From IMG/VR virus record IMGVR_UViG_3300021185_003522, positions 1-64,000 of that record: a stretch of DNA of 64,000 nt. The stretch is one strand, 5' to 3'. The DNA comes from a virus. Positions 1 through 7,446 of this stretch are shown here, piece after piece (position 1 is the stretch's first letter; each line of letters opens with the position of its first letter). The position numbers and the translations under genes were made by a program. The notes beneath the pieces are model-generated. The model was not told the DNA's origin and ran no database searches. It saw only the letters and a program-made list of their open reading frames with translations.

Positions 1-150
1 GAAGTACATTTGAGAAACAACGAAGACTTTGCTAACAATATAAGTCATTTCATTCCAGTATGGGAAGGTGAGTCAACAGTACCACCTGCAGGTTATGCCT
101 ATAGACAGTATCCTGATGTACATGGGCGTATTGGTGCGTTTATTAAATAA
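1..150 (+). CDS. C-terminal end of an unidentified protein (partial)
   Basis: An open frame runs in from the left edge and ends in TAA at 148-150, giving the last 49 residues of a protein. The tail is rich in Pro, Tyr and Gly and ends in GRIGAFIK. I do not recognise a family. It converges on the next gene, whose stop overlaps this one by 8 bases, which fits the compact packing of the window. Confidence 0.6.
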   Translation, partial: EVHLRNNEDFANNISHFIPVWEGESTVPPAGYAYRQYPDVHGRIGAFIK

Positions 151-1108
151 TTTCTTTTAACTGTTTGCTGGCTCTATCTTCAATTGATTGCATATAATCA
201 TTCATTAAGAAATCATAATTACGTTCGACTTTGTCTGTAGCAACTCCAATATCAAAGTTGGCACTGATAATACTTTCCAAATTCATTTGTATAGCAGCAT
301 CTAATCTAAATTCGCTTTCAATTACATCATAATCAAGATCAAAAATTTCATTGTAATTTTCAAATCCACGTTCAGCAATCTCTTGATGTATATGTTGATG
401 TCCTACGCACATAAAAGGATGCTTGGCGGCTATTGCTAGTAATGTTTTTTCTGTAATAATACCAGGCCCGTCACTGTAAATACTTTCAGTTACAATACTC
501 ACCCATGCTGATTTGTACAATGTTTTAAGTTTTATAAAATTGTCTACATTATCAAAGTTGTACGTAGCATATGGTGCTTTTTTATAATCGTTATGGGTCC
601 GATGTGATACAAATCCTTGTTTTACATGTTTTAATTTTTTGTAAACTTCATTTCGATGCTTGCGTGGATACCCATTAAGGCATAAAAAATTATACTTCTT
701 TTTTCCTTGTGAGTACACACTTTTCCATTTAGAGTGTTGTGCTTTAAGTCCTTCGACTAATTCCCAACTGTGTGATGGAAACTCTACACAGTGTATAACA
801 CCCTCATACGTGTTCCGCAAGTTGTGATCCCAATGTAGGAAAATAATTTGTCTATGATAATCTCTGTCGTAAAATTTTTCTATTTCTATCAACTCTATAC
901 AAAGTTCGTTATTGTACCAGTTGCAGAAATCTTGTGCATGTAATACTAAACGAAAGTTAGGATTTTTCCAGTTGTCCTTGCTTATTTTTGGAAGGTTTAA
1001 AGTCCAACGACCTTGGATTATTGGCCGTTGTAATATACTTGGTACGAATTCATATACTAATCCAAGATCGTTTAGTAACTTGGTAATTTTTTTATTGAAT
1101 CCGCCCAT
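143..1108 (-). CDS. glycosyltransferase-like phage protein (TEK-motif family)
   Basis: About 321 residues. The C-terminal half carries the block VTESIY...ITEKTLLAIAAKHPF, followed by an ERGFENYNEIFDLDYD-like stretch. The same layout (T/VE-T/S-x-n, TEK-T/S-x-x-A/P-I, P-F/W, a 'GF-x-x-F/L' turn, then D-x-SYD) recurs in four other genes here (5627, 6496, 31235, 32335). It resembles the acceptor/donor end of GT10-like fucosyltransferases and exostosin-like enzymes, but the substrate is unknown. A TTG codon lies at 1114 and an ATG at 1108; I prefer the ATG. The start region overlaps the -35 box of the divergent promoter at 1108-1135. The glycosyltransferase assignment is inference from motif shape. 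Confidence 0.6.
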   Translation of the reverse strand: MGGFNKKITKLLNDLGLVYEFVPSILQRPIIQGRWTLNLPKISKDNWKNPNFRLVLHAQDFCNWYNNELCIELIEIEKFYDRDYHRQIIFLHWDHNLRNTYEGVIHCVEFPSHSWELVEGLKAQHSKWKSVYSQGKKKYNFLCLNGYPRKHRNEVYKKLKHVKQGFVSHRTHNDYKKAPYATYNFDNVDNFIKLKTLYKSAWVSIVTESIYSDGPGIITEKTLLAIAAKHPFMCVGHQHIHQEIAERGFENYNEIFDLDYDVIESEFRLDAAIQMNLESIISANFDIGVATDKVERNYDFLMNDYMQSIEDRASKQLKEII

Positions 1109-1135
1109 TGACAATATCCGTATTTGTGTTATAAT
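1108..1135 (+). promoter_or_regulatory. sigma70-like promoter
   Basis: TTGACA at 1108-1113, a 16-base spacer, and TATAAT at 1130-1135, with a 33-base leader before the ATG at 1169. The -35 lies against the start codon of the divergent gene 143-1108. It belongs to the set of eight similar plus-strand promoters in the window, although its leader lacks a clear ACAGTTAGAA box. Confidence 0.75.
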
Positions 1136-1168
1136 ATAGTTATATTTAAAACAACAAGGTGCTGATTA

Positions 1169-1852
1169 ATGTACTTACAAACAAAAGATGTTTCGCTTTA
1201 CACAAAAGTCACTAGTCAACTTAAAAACGGCAGGTACTATAGAAACTTTGAACAAGAACGTGCAGGATTACAACTGCAACAGTTTACAGTTCAAAAAACT
1301 GCAAAGGAACAGAGTCTACAGAACCAAAAAGAAATACTATGGCGTGCAGAAGCACTTTCTATACCTACAGTATTAATAACACCAAGACATATACAGTTCA
1401 TAGGCAATAACAATGTGGTAGCAGATGAAATAATGACAGACGCACAGATAAAAGCATTTGATACCAGTGAAAATCATTGGAGTAGAACTACTTGGAGAAG
1501 TGAAGTAAGTGACGAAGGAACCGAATGTCTTGAACTTAATTTAAACTATGAAAATTACTCTGTGCTAACGAGTGAACAAGGATTTTTTCACTATGTAGAT
1601 GGCAAGTTTACTAGAATAAAAAACAGACATACACAGATTGAAATGCTATGGGACTATGGCTTTGCAAGTAAAAGAGGCAGGCCGTTAACAGTGGGCAGAG
1701 CTACACACAGTGGTACCAAGGTTGAAATTATTGGATTGGTTGCCTGGTTACAAAAACTTAAAATGCTTAACAAAGGTAGCGAAATTCAATATAAAACTCA
1801 ACAGATATATAACACACTTAACCGACATTATGCATGGCCAGAACACTGGTAG
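1169..1852 (+). CDS. hypothetical protein
   Basis: 227 residues, no signal peptide and no membrane segment. The N-terminal 60 residues are Gln- and Lys-rich and likely helical, and the C-terminal part is basic with several Trp and Tyr. I do not recognise a family. The start is well placed 33 bases after a strong promoter. The next gene (peroxiredoxin) follows after 13 bases with its own AGGAGA ribosome binding site, so the two are likely co-transcribed. Confidence 0.7.
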   Translation: MYLQTKDVSLYTKVTSQLKNGRYYRNFEQERAGLQLQQFTVQKTAKEQSLQNQKEILWRAEALSIPTVLITPRHIQFIGNNNVVADEIMTDAQIKAFDTSENHWSRTTWRSEVSDEGTECLELNLNYENYSVLTSEQGFFHYVDGKFTRIKNRHTQIEMLWDYGFASKRGRPLTVGRATHSGTKVEIIGLVAWLQKLKMLNKGSEIQYKTQQIYNTLNRHYAWPEHW

Positions 1853-1865
1853 TAGGAGAATAAAA

Positions 1866-2324
1866 ATGATTATGATAGGAAATAAGTTTCCGTCTGGAAT
1901 TCTATTTAGAAGCAAAAAAGATGAAGTAGACACAGAGTCATATTTTGCAAATAAAAAATTGGTAGTATTTGGTGTGCCAGGTGCATTCGGAGCAACTTGT
2001 TCACAAGAACATCTACCTGGTTTTATTAATTTCACATCAGCATTTAATAGCAAAGGTTACTCTCTTATGTGTATTGCAGTAAATGATCCTAACGTTATGA
2101 AAGCATGGGGCGAATCTGCAGGAGCAGACAATATTGATATGTTATCCGACGGCGATTGTTCAGTAACCAAAGCTCTTGGATTAGATAAAGATTATGGAAG
2201 AAACTTTGGTGTTAGATCAAAACGGTATGCACTCATAGTTGACAACGGAGTTGTTGTAAAGATATTTGTTGACGAATCTGGATTGGATTCTACTTCTGCA
2301 GAGAACCTAATAAACAATTTATAA
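1866..2324 (+). CDS. type-5-like peroxiredoxin (Prx5/thioredoxin fold)
   Basis: 152 residues. GVPGAFGATCSQEHLPGF matches the peroxidatic cysteine block of Prx5-type peroxiredoxins (usual form GAFTPTC..HLPG), with Cys45 as the likely peroxidatic residue. Further family marks are VNDPNVMKAWG and RSKRYALIVDNGVV. Known family role: thiol reduction of peroxides. The conserved Thr/Ser of the PxxxT/SxxC motif is Gly42 here, so activity may be altered. The start ATG at 1866 is chosen for the TAGGAGAATAAAA Shine-Dalgarno region; the frame is open further upstream but would overlap the previous gene. The stop codon is embedded in the TATAAATA box at 2320-2327. Confidence 0.85.
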   Translation: MIMIGNKFPSGILFRSKKDEVDTESYFANKKLVVFGVPGAFGATCSQEHLPGFINFTSAFNSKGYSLMCIAVNDPNVMKAWGESAGADNIDMLSDGDCSVTKALGLDKDYGRNFGVRSKRYALIVDNGVVVKIFVDESGLDSTSAENLINNL

Positions 2325-2335
2325 ATATCTGTATG
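2320..2335 (+). promoter_or_regulatory. TATAAATA-N5-ATG element (candidate late promoter, leaderless)
   Basis: TATAAATA at 2320-2327, five bases, then ATG at 2333. TATAAATA is the T4-type late promoter box, whose start site lies about six bases downstream, which would be the A of the ATG. No Shine-Dalgarno sequence precedes this ATG. Four other genes show the same spacing. Confidence 0.5.
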
Positions 2336-2569
2336 ACAAGAGAATTAAAGTTTACAAGCGAAAGTTTTGGAATTGGTAACGCAGAAGACGATTGCTATTT
2401 GGATCCAAACGATCCTATACATGAATTTCTAATAACAGGCAATGCACATGGACTTAATCGCCCAAAAAGAATAAGTGTTGTTGAGCAGGCTGATAACTAC
2501 CAACGTAAATTACAAATAGCAAAAGCACAAGGAATAAAGCCCGGGTCACCGGCATGGTTTATGTTATAA
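2333..2569 (+). CDS. small hypothetical protein
   Basis: 78 residues, mildly acidic at the N-terminus (AEDDCYLDPNDP) and more basic at the C-terminus, ending GSPAWFML. No known family recognised. Its ATG sits exactly five bases after TATAAATA, and its own TAA is embedded in the next TATAAATA box, so it is placed between two candidate late promoters. Confidence 0.6.
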   Translation: MTRELKFTSESFGIGNAEDDCYLDPNDPIHEFLITGNAHGLNRPKRISVVEQADNYQRKLQIAKAQGIKPGSPAWFML

Positions 2570-2580
2570 ATATTTGTATG
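2565..2580 (+). promoter_or_regulatory. TATAAATA-N5-ATG element (candidate late promoter, leaderless)
   Basis: TATAAATA at 2565-2572, five bases (TTTGT), then ATG at 2578. It has the same geometry as at 2320 and almost the same spacer (TCTGT against TTTGT). The stop codon of the upstream gene lies inside the box. Confidence 0.5.
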
Positions 2581-2820
2581 AAACTATTCGATCAAGACAA
2601 ACTAGTTACTATACAAATAATATACTACATGCCAGACTACCAAAAGTTAATCAACGAATTTGTTTGGCAAACACATGACACCGTACCAGATTATCCTCGC
2701 AGTGAACGTTTCATAAAATACTGGCACACAGACATCGATGCAGTAATTAAAGAAGCATACCTATATCATAAAAATTATTGGGGCGGAACAACCTACAGAG
2801 ACATCACTGTAATCAATTAG
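2578..2820 (+). CDS. small hypothetical protein
   Basis: 80 residues, with YYMPDYQKLINEFVWQTHD in the middle and YWGGTTYRDIT near the end. I do not recognise it. An earlier in-frame ATG exists at 2554, but the start at 2578 is preferred because it stands five bases after a TATAAATA box. The following gene's promoter starts right after its stop codon. Confidence 0.6.
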   Translation: MKLFDQDKLVTIQIIYYMPDYQKLINEFVWQTHDTVPDYPRSERFIKYWHTDIDAVIKEAYLYHKNYWGGTTYRDITVIN

Positions 2821-2821
2821 G

Positions 2822-2850
2822 TTGACAAACTGCTTTTATGATGCTACAAT
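2822..2850 (+). promoter_or_regulatory. sigma70-like promoter with ACAGTTAGAA leader
   Basis: TTGACA at 2822-2827, a 17-base spacer, and TACAAT at 2845-2850. The leader box ACAGTTAG is at 2863-2870, followed by AAAGGAAAAAG as ribosome binding site and ATG at 2888. The same arrangement is seen at 11285, 12290, 19972, 20246 and 22603. Confidence 0.75.
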
Positions 2851-2887
2851 AAGTACATATTCACAGTTAGAACAAAGGAAAAAGAAT

Positions 2888-3097
2888 ATGGCATTAATAG
2901 TACTAGCATTATTATTTTCAATGGGCAATACAGAATTCCATGACACAGTTGCAGAACAAAAAGCAGCAGGTTTCAAATGGTACAACCTAGCAGAATGTAG
3001 AGTTGTTACTGAAGGATTGCCTGCATTAACTATTGACAGTGTTAAAGGCAAAAGAGTTTGTTATAAACTTGCACTAACACGTGATGGTGCAAAATAA
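2888..3097 (+). CDS. small hypothetical protein with hydrophobic N-terminus
   Basis: 69 residues. It starts MALIVLALLFSMG, a short hydrophobic segment that could be a signal peptide or membrane anchor, followed by a soluble part with two Cys (ECRVV and RVCYKL). The start is set by the ribosome binding site AAAGGAAAAAG and by the promoter just upstream; the frame is open further but that part lies in the promoter. No family recognised. Confidence 0.65.
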   Translation: MALIVLALLFSMGNTEFHDTVAEQKAAGFKWYNLAECRVVTEGLPALTIDSVKGKRVCYKLALTRDGAK

Positions 3098-3328
3098 TTG
3101 CTTGAATGGTTTATAGTTGCCTTTATCTCTATGCCCAACGACCGCATAGAGATAAAATTAATGCAAGAAAGTTTTACTAGCGAAGCATCCTGTATTAAAT
3201 ACATGCGAGAAACACCTGGGATTGTCAATGACATTATGATTATTGAACCAAGCAATACAGGAATGTATTTTCAGTGTCTTGACACTGAATCTATTGCTCG
3301 TTACAAAGTAAAACGTAAATCAATTTAA
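3098..3328 (+). CDS. small hypothetical protein, paired with the preceding gene
   Basis: 76 residues beginning with TTG directly after the TAA of the previous gene, with hydrophobic LEWFIVAFIS at the N-terminus. An internal ATG at 3131 is an alternative start that would remove this segment. Two Cys (SCIKY, FQCLD) echo the two Cys of the neighbour. Likely translated by coupling with the gene before it. Function unknown. Confidence 0.55.
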   Translation: MLEWFIVAFISMPNDRIEIKLMQESFTSEASCIKYMRETPGIVNDIMIIEPSNTGMYFQCLDTESIARYKVKRKSI

Positions 3329-3338
3329 GGACAATTAG

Positions 3339-3542
3339 ATGGCTGCTAAGAAGAACAAAGATTCAAAAGCATGGATGATACCTGAAGGCGAGAAACGTGA
3401 AAATGCAACCTATCATTATCTAGCACATAAAACTGTTAGTATGATACGTGAAGGCAAAAAGATACGTGTAAAGAAGTATCATCCTAAATTACAAAAGCAT
3501 GTTTGGTTCATTGAAACTAAAATGCCAAGTCACAGTAAGTAG
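3339..3542 (+). CDS. rpmG-like: ribosomal protein bL33-like protein
   Basis: 67 residues, strongly basic. The C-terminal half, KKIRVKKYHPKLQKHVWFIE, lines up with the bL33 signature (KLELKKYDP-vvrKHVlykEaK), and TYHYLAHK stands where bL33 has its FYTTTKN strand. bL33 is a small zinc-ribbon-type protein of the large ribosomal subunit; no zinc cysteines are present here, as in the Cys-less form of bL33. Phage-encoded ribosomal proteins are known as a class. AAGGACAATTAG precedes the ATG, and the stop TAG overlaps the GTG of the next gene. The assignment rests on motif alignment by eye. Confidence 0.55.
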   Translation: MAAKKNKDSKAWMIPEGEKRENATYHYLAHKTVSMIREGKKIRVKKYHPKLQKHVWFIETKMPSHSK

Positions 3543-4300
3543 TGCAATTCCAAATTCCAGCAGAAACCCTTAGGCGTAGAGGACAATATTTTCCGTACTT
3601 GCTTAAAAATTTTGACTGTAAAATAATCAACAATGCAGAAGAAGTAGAACTAAACAGAATAGTTGTATGGGGTACTCCTTTTGACCAATACATACATGAT
3701 GCTATAAAACTGCACGACTTAGAATACTACTATATGGACAATGGCTACATTGGCAATTGGAACTATAAGAAGCCTTGGTATGTGAGAATATGCCATAACA
3801 ATTTACAAAATGCAAAACTAGGCACACCCGGCAAAAGCCGAATACATACATTAGAACTAGATAGGTTTGAAGATTGGAATGCAGAAGGAGATTATAATCT
3901 GCTTATGACTCCTTTGGATAATAAATTCTTCAGTTGGTTTGGATACAATTACGACACATGGAGAACAGAGACCATAGCACGTTTAGAAGCAACAGGTGTA
4001 CCACTTGTGATACGTGATAAACCAGGTGGTCGTGCAAGCCGTTCGATGCGTTTTGACGAACTGCCAGATATTATGCGAAAAGCAAAGAAAATAATAACAC
4101 ACCATAGTATTGGTGCCGTAGAAGCAATGTGTTTAGGAAAGCCTGTTGAGATACTAGGCGTAAGTGCAGTAGAACATTGGCAGAACCAATTTGGATTTGA
4201 TCGTACTCCAATGCTAGAACATATAGCACATTGTCAGTTCAGCAGAGACGAGCTAGAAGATGGCACTGCTTGGAAAGTAACAATGGAGTATCAACAATGA
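3542..4300 (+). CDS. GT-B-like polysaccharide/capsule biosynthesis protein
   Basis: 252 residues, starting with GTG in a TAGTG overlap with the previous stop. Near residues 190-225 it has IITHHSIGAVEAMCLGKPV, a typical C-terminal nucleotide-sugar-binding loop of GT-B glycosyltransferases and capsule-export-type proteins. PLVIRDKPGGR upstream fits a phosphate-contacting loop. It may transfer or process a sugar on a surface or virion glycan; the substrate is unknown. The family call is inference from the loop motif. It shares four bases (ATGA) with the next small gene. Confidence 0.55.
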   Translation: MQFQIPAETLRRRGQYFPYLLKNFDCKIINNAEEVELNRIVVWGTPFDQYIHDAIKLHDLEYYYMDNGYIGNWNYKKPWYVRICHNNLQNAKLGTPGKSRIHTLELDRFEDWNAEGDYNLLMTPLDNKFFSWFGYNYDTWRTETIARLEATGVPLVIRDKPGGRASRSMRFDELPDIMRKAKKIITHHSIGAVEAMCLGKPVEILGVSAVEHWQNQFGFDRTPMLEHIAHCQFSRDELEDGTAWKVTMEYQQ

Positions 4301-4404
4301 TTTATGCAATGTGGTATGTATTCGGGATACTAACAGTATTAGCCCTGCCTTGGGCCGCACGTAACAGCGAAATGCTACAGTTTTTAAGTACCTGTGTAGG
4401 TTAA
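4297..4404 (+). CDS. 35-residue membrane peptide
   Basis: ATG overlaps the previous stop as ATGA. The product is one hydrophobic helix (MWYVFGILTVLALPWAA, residues 5-21) followed by a short polar tail ending in STCVG. The tight coupling on both sides (next ATG two bases after the stop) supports it as a real gene. Function unknown. Confidence 0.55.
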   Translation: MIYAMWYVFGILTVLALPWAARNSEMLQFLSTCVG

Positions 4405-4405
4405 T

Positions 4406-4942
4406 ATGCGAGCAATAACACACAATACTCCATGGAAACATTGGATCGTTGATGACTTTCTTGACAAGGATACTCTCAATGAAGTTAAGTCTGTTGAACA
4501 TGTTGTTGAACAAGCCAAGCCCGGAAAACGTGTAGACAGTGTAAGATTGTTTATAACTGAAGAGCATGAGTATCAATATCCTCATTTATATCATCTATAT
4601 AGAAGTTTACACAATGGGGCGTATAAAACATTCTTTGAATACTATACTGGTATTGATTATAGTGAAATGTTTCCGCGTGTAGAAGTTATCAGCGATATAG
4701 GAGACTTTTGGTTAGAACCACATTATGATCGCCCGGCAAAGAAACTCAGTGCATTGTTATACACTGATTATACAAAATTATTTCCAGGAACAGGATTAGG
4801 AGACGGTACTAGAGTAGAAAGCAAAGACAATAGATGCTTTTTCTTTGTGGCTGGTGAGCATAGTTTACACGACTATCCGTTAGTGCATTTTCCTACAGTA
4901 CGTCGTTGTTTACAGATCAATTATTGGACTTATCAAGACTAG
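4406..4942 (+). CDS. 2OG-Fe(II) oxygenase-like protein
   Basis: 178 residues with a double-stranded beta-helix pattern. FWLEPHYDRPAKKLSALLY holds the H-x-D iron ligands (His106, Asp108). A distal His (His152 or His155) and Arg166/167 in TVRRCLQINYW fit the third ligand and the 2-oxoglutarate contact. Known chemistry: Fe(II)/2OG-dependent hydroxylation or related oxidation; the substrate cannot be told. It is the last gene of the leftmost plus-strand run and converges with the next gene by 26 bases. A second oxygenase-like gene lies at 14563. Confidence 0.7.
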   Translation: MRAITHNTPWKHWIVDDFLDKDTLNEVKSVEHVVEQAKPGKRVDSVRLFITEEHEYQYPHLYHLYRSLHNGAYKTFFEYYTGIDYSEMFPRVEVISDIGDFWLEPHYDRPAKKLSALLYTDYTKLFPGTGLGDGTRVESKDNRCFFFVAGEHSLHDYPLVHFPTVRRCLQINYWTYQD

Positions 4943-5612
4943 CCCAATCCACTGGCTTATCAAACCAGTTTGGTGTAAACACTTTATTAGGATACTTTTC
5001 TAAATAATTACGCATTACAGTTTCACACCAATCATAGCCCGGAGTCACTGCACGTGTACGGTCGCTATCATATTCAAACCAATACATGCCGTAAGGCGCA
5101 TCTGGATCAGTAAGTGTAAAACTGTGTTGAGTGCCAACGGGTGTGCGTAATATTTCACACCACTGTTCAAAGTTCTCAATGAGTGGCAAGTGTTTGAACT
5201 GATCAGCATGATCCTCATGGGTTGTAATAAAACTCTCAAAAAACTCTAGCTCTGGCAAAAGTTCACTGGCTCGCATACGATTCTCACCAGTATGCCCGCC
5301 AAACTTTTCATTGCCATCATAGTATAATAACATAGGCTTCACCACACCTTGGCGTTTGATATCTTCAACATAGATGTTTAACTTAACCACACTTGCAACC
5401 CTAAAAGGATCTTGCCATATGTCACTGTTGTTCAACCAATCGCATTGTTCTTGTATTGTATTATTATACCGTATCCTTGCTTTATGCACTCCAGGATCAT
5501 AAAACAAAACATGTTTGCCCGAGTGTGAGCTGGCACGTATAGGATCAGTGTCCAAAGGATAAGGCAACACCGTTTGACTGTATTGAATTTTTGGGTTGTT
5601 CCAATATTCCAT
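4917..5612 (-). CDS. unknown protein, possible ParB/sulfiredoxin-like segment
   Basis: 231 residues from the ATG at 5612; an earlier start codon at 5636 would overlap the divergent gene. The stretch IKRQGVVKPMLLYYDG...GGHTGENRMRASELLP (about residues 85-125) resembles the G-x-x-x-P-I/M ... G-x-x-R-x-x-A pattern of the ParB N-terminal fold. The rest is acidic and Trp-rich. ParB-fold domains in phages include DNA-binding and nucleotide-using enzymes; I cannot say which, if any, applies. Only 14 bases separate it from the divergent gene at 5627. Confidence 0.5.
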   Translation of the reverse strand: MEYWNNPKIQYSQTVLPYPLDTDPIRASSHSGKHVLFYDPGVHKARIRYNNTIQEQCDWLNNSDIWQDPFRVASVVKLNIYVEDIKRQGVVKPMLLYYDGNEKFGGHTGENRMRASELLPELEFFESFITTHEDHADQFKHLPLIENFEQWCEILRTPVGTQHSFTLTDPDAPYGMYWFEYDSDRTRAVTPGYDWCETVMRNYLEKYPNKVFTPNWFDKPVDWASLDKSNN

Positions 5613-5626
5613 ATAACTAATTAGTA

Positions 5627-6499
5627 ATGAAAACACATACCGATGGAATTTGGATCAGTGAGCCAAGAGAACAACAAACTGTTAAACAATTAACAGAACA
5701 TATACTCTCCTGCGGTTATTCTGTAGTTACACAAAACTCAGATAATTTTGGTTTTCCATATGAATTTATAAAAGGTGATACAAAATTAAACTGTAGATTA
5801 GTAGATAAAGTTGATTATACAGATGCCACAGTAACAGATAATTATTCTTTAGTGCCTGTAGAAGGTGTAGTACATAGTGTACTTCCTGAATTTTGGAGTC
5901 AATGGAGATTTGATCCTGTATATATTGAACGTCCAGCGATTTACGATTATAACTGCTTTATGGCCAGAGAACGTGGAGATAGAGATAGAATATTTCAAAA
6001 GCTACAGGAAAGAAACATACTTACTCAAGGACTAGTAAGTTATCTTGCCAAAGAATATGATACTGTCAATTCGCATGGCACACTCGAACAATGTATAATT
6101 GATAGCCGGGTAAGTGTAGTAGTTGAAACCTATACCCTTCACACACAAATAGTGTTCAGCGAAAAAGTTTTTAGAGCATTACAATTACCTCGGCCTTGGT
6201 TATTGTATTGTAGTCCTCATAGTATTGCTTTACTTAAAACACATGGATTTGATGTGTTAGAAGACTATGTCGATATTTCCTATGACACTGTGGAGCAACA
6301 TTGGGACAGGATGGATCTTATAATTAATCAACTAGAAACATTTATTAATCGCCAGTATACACGTAGAGACTACGAGCGATTTGAGCAGGCCGCAGTAAGC
6401 AATCAAGTACTGCTTGATCAATTTGCACGAGACTGGCCAATTGAACTCGAAGGCATAAAACTTGAAATATCAACTCCTGGAATGGACTGGTCACTTTGA
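5627..6499 (+). CDS. glycosyltransferase-like phage protein (TEK-motif family)
   Basis: 290 residues. The family block is VVVETYT...VFSEKVFRALQLPRPWL followed by LLKTHGFDVLEDYVDISYD, so the usual TEK is SEK here. The N-terminal half is less conserved. It begins a plus-strand operon with a second paralog and two amidinotransferases. The end overlaps the next gene by four bases (TTGA). A role in glycan transfer is inferred from resemblance to GT10/exostosin-type C-termini. Confidence 0.6.
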   Translation: MKTHTDGIWISEPREQQTVKQLTEHILSCGYSVVTQNSDNFGFPYEFIKGDTKLNCRLVDKVDYTDATVTDNYSLVPVEGVVHSVLPEFWSQWRFDPVYIERPAIYDYNCFMARERGDRDRIFQKLQERNILTQGLVSYLAKEYDTVNSHGTLEQCIIDSRVSVVVETYTLHTQIVFSEKVFRALQLPRPWLLYCSPHSIALLKTHGFDVLEDYVDISYDTVEQHWDRMDLIINQLETFINRQYTRRDYERFEQAAVSNQVLLDQFARDWPIELEGIKLEISTPGMDWSL

Positions 6500-7446
6500 T
6501 TATAGATAGTTACTACCGTTATGGGGGAGAAATACTGTCAGAGCCTACAGTAATACATGTGGTGGACCACCATTATGACGAAACTAATAATGTATGGCCA
6601 TTACAACAATTGTTAGATAACAGTAGAGTTGATCCACAATCTCATACTCTTTTGTTTGATATGAATATACACGATGATATTTTATCTAAGTACAAACCAA
6701 AGTGTGTGCCTGTATTCTGTGCAATGCAAGTTGACGATTTTAAAAATGAACAGATAGAAATTGACTGGAAAAACAAAAACTACAAATTTAATTTTATGAT
6801 TAACAAAGCAAGACCACATAGAATTAAATTATTACAAATGATACATGAACTTGCTTTCAAAAACTTTACCTACAGTTTACCTTGGACTGAAAATCCTTTT
6901 ACTAGTTTGCCGGTCACTCATTATATGATTGGTACCGAGAAACAAATGCCGCAAGGTATACGAAGCGGAAAGATTAGCAATAGCAAAAACTACAAACAAC
7001 TTTTACAAAAGAACGTTTTTGAACCTAGTTCTATAAGCCTAATCACTGAAACTGTCTGTATTGAACGCGAAGCACATATTACTGAGAAAACTGTAATGGC
7101 AATCTATGGAGGAACCATACCAATTTGGGTAGGCGGTTGGCGTTGTGCAGACGCCATGAGCAGTTTAGGATTTGATGTGTTTGAGGATATTGTTGACCAC
7201 AGTTATCAGGCACTTGAAGACCCTTGGCAGAGAGTTGAGAAATCAATCTACCTTAACCAAGACTTACTAAGTAATTTTACAATATCACCTAAGATACTCA
7301 CAAGACTACAATATAATCTTGATCTATTGTTGAGCGGAGTATTTAAAAAACAAGTAGAGCAACAACTTCAGGAAGCATTAGATGACAGTATACCATCATT
7401 GGGATCCACTATTAGAATGTGTTGTAGGGAAGGGCTACCCGCCTGA
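6496..7446 (+). CDS. glycosyltransferase-like phage protein (TEK-motif family)
   Basis: 316 residues starting with TTG in a TTGA overlap. The family block here is LITETVCIEREAHITEKTV, followed by GGTIPIWVGG and LGFDVFEDIVDHSYQ. The TEK and 'P-I-W-V-G-G' parts are the closest in the window to the DYVTEK...VPVVYG signature of GT10 fucosyltransferases, so this is the best candidate for an active transferase. Its end overlaps the next gene by 65 bases, because the amidinotransferase start must lie upstream of its conserved WDPLLE segment. Confidence 0.65.
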   Translation: MIIDSYYRYGGEILSEPTVIHVVDHHYDETNNVWPLQQLLDNSRVDPQSHTLLFDMNIHDDILSKYKPKCVPVFCAMQVDDFKNEQIEIDWKNKNYKFNFMINKARPHRIKLLQMIHELAFKNFTYSLPWTENPFTSLPVTHYMIGTEKQMPQGIRSGKISNSKNYKQLLQKNVFEPSSISLITETVCIEREAHITEKTVMAIYGGTIPIWVGGWRCADAMSSLGFDVFEDIVDHSYQALEDPWQRVEKSIYLNQDLLSNFTISPKILTRLQYNLDLLLSGVFKKQVEQQLQEALDDSIPSLGSTIRMCCREGLPA

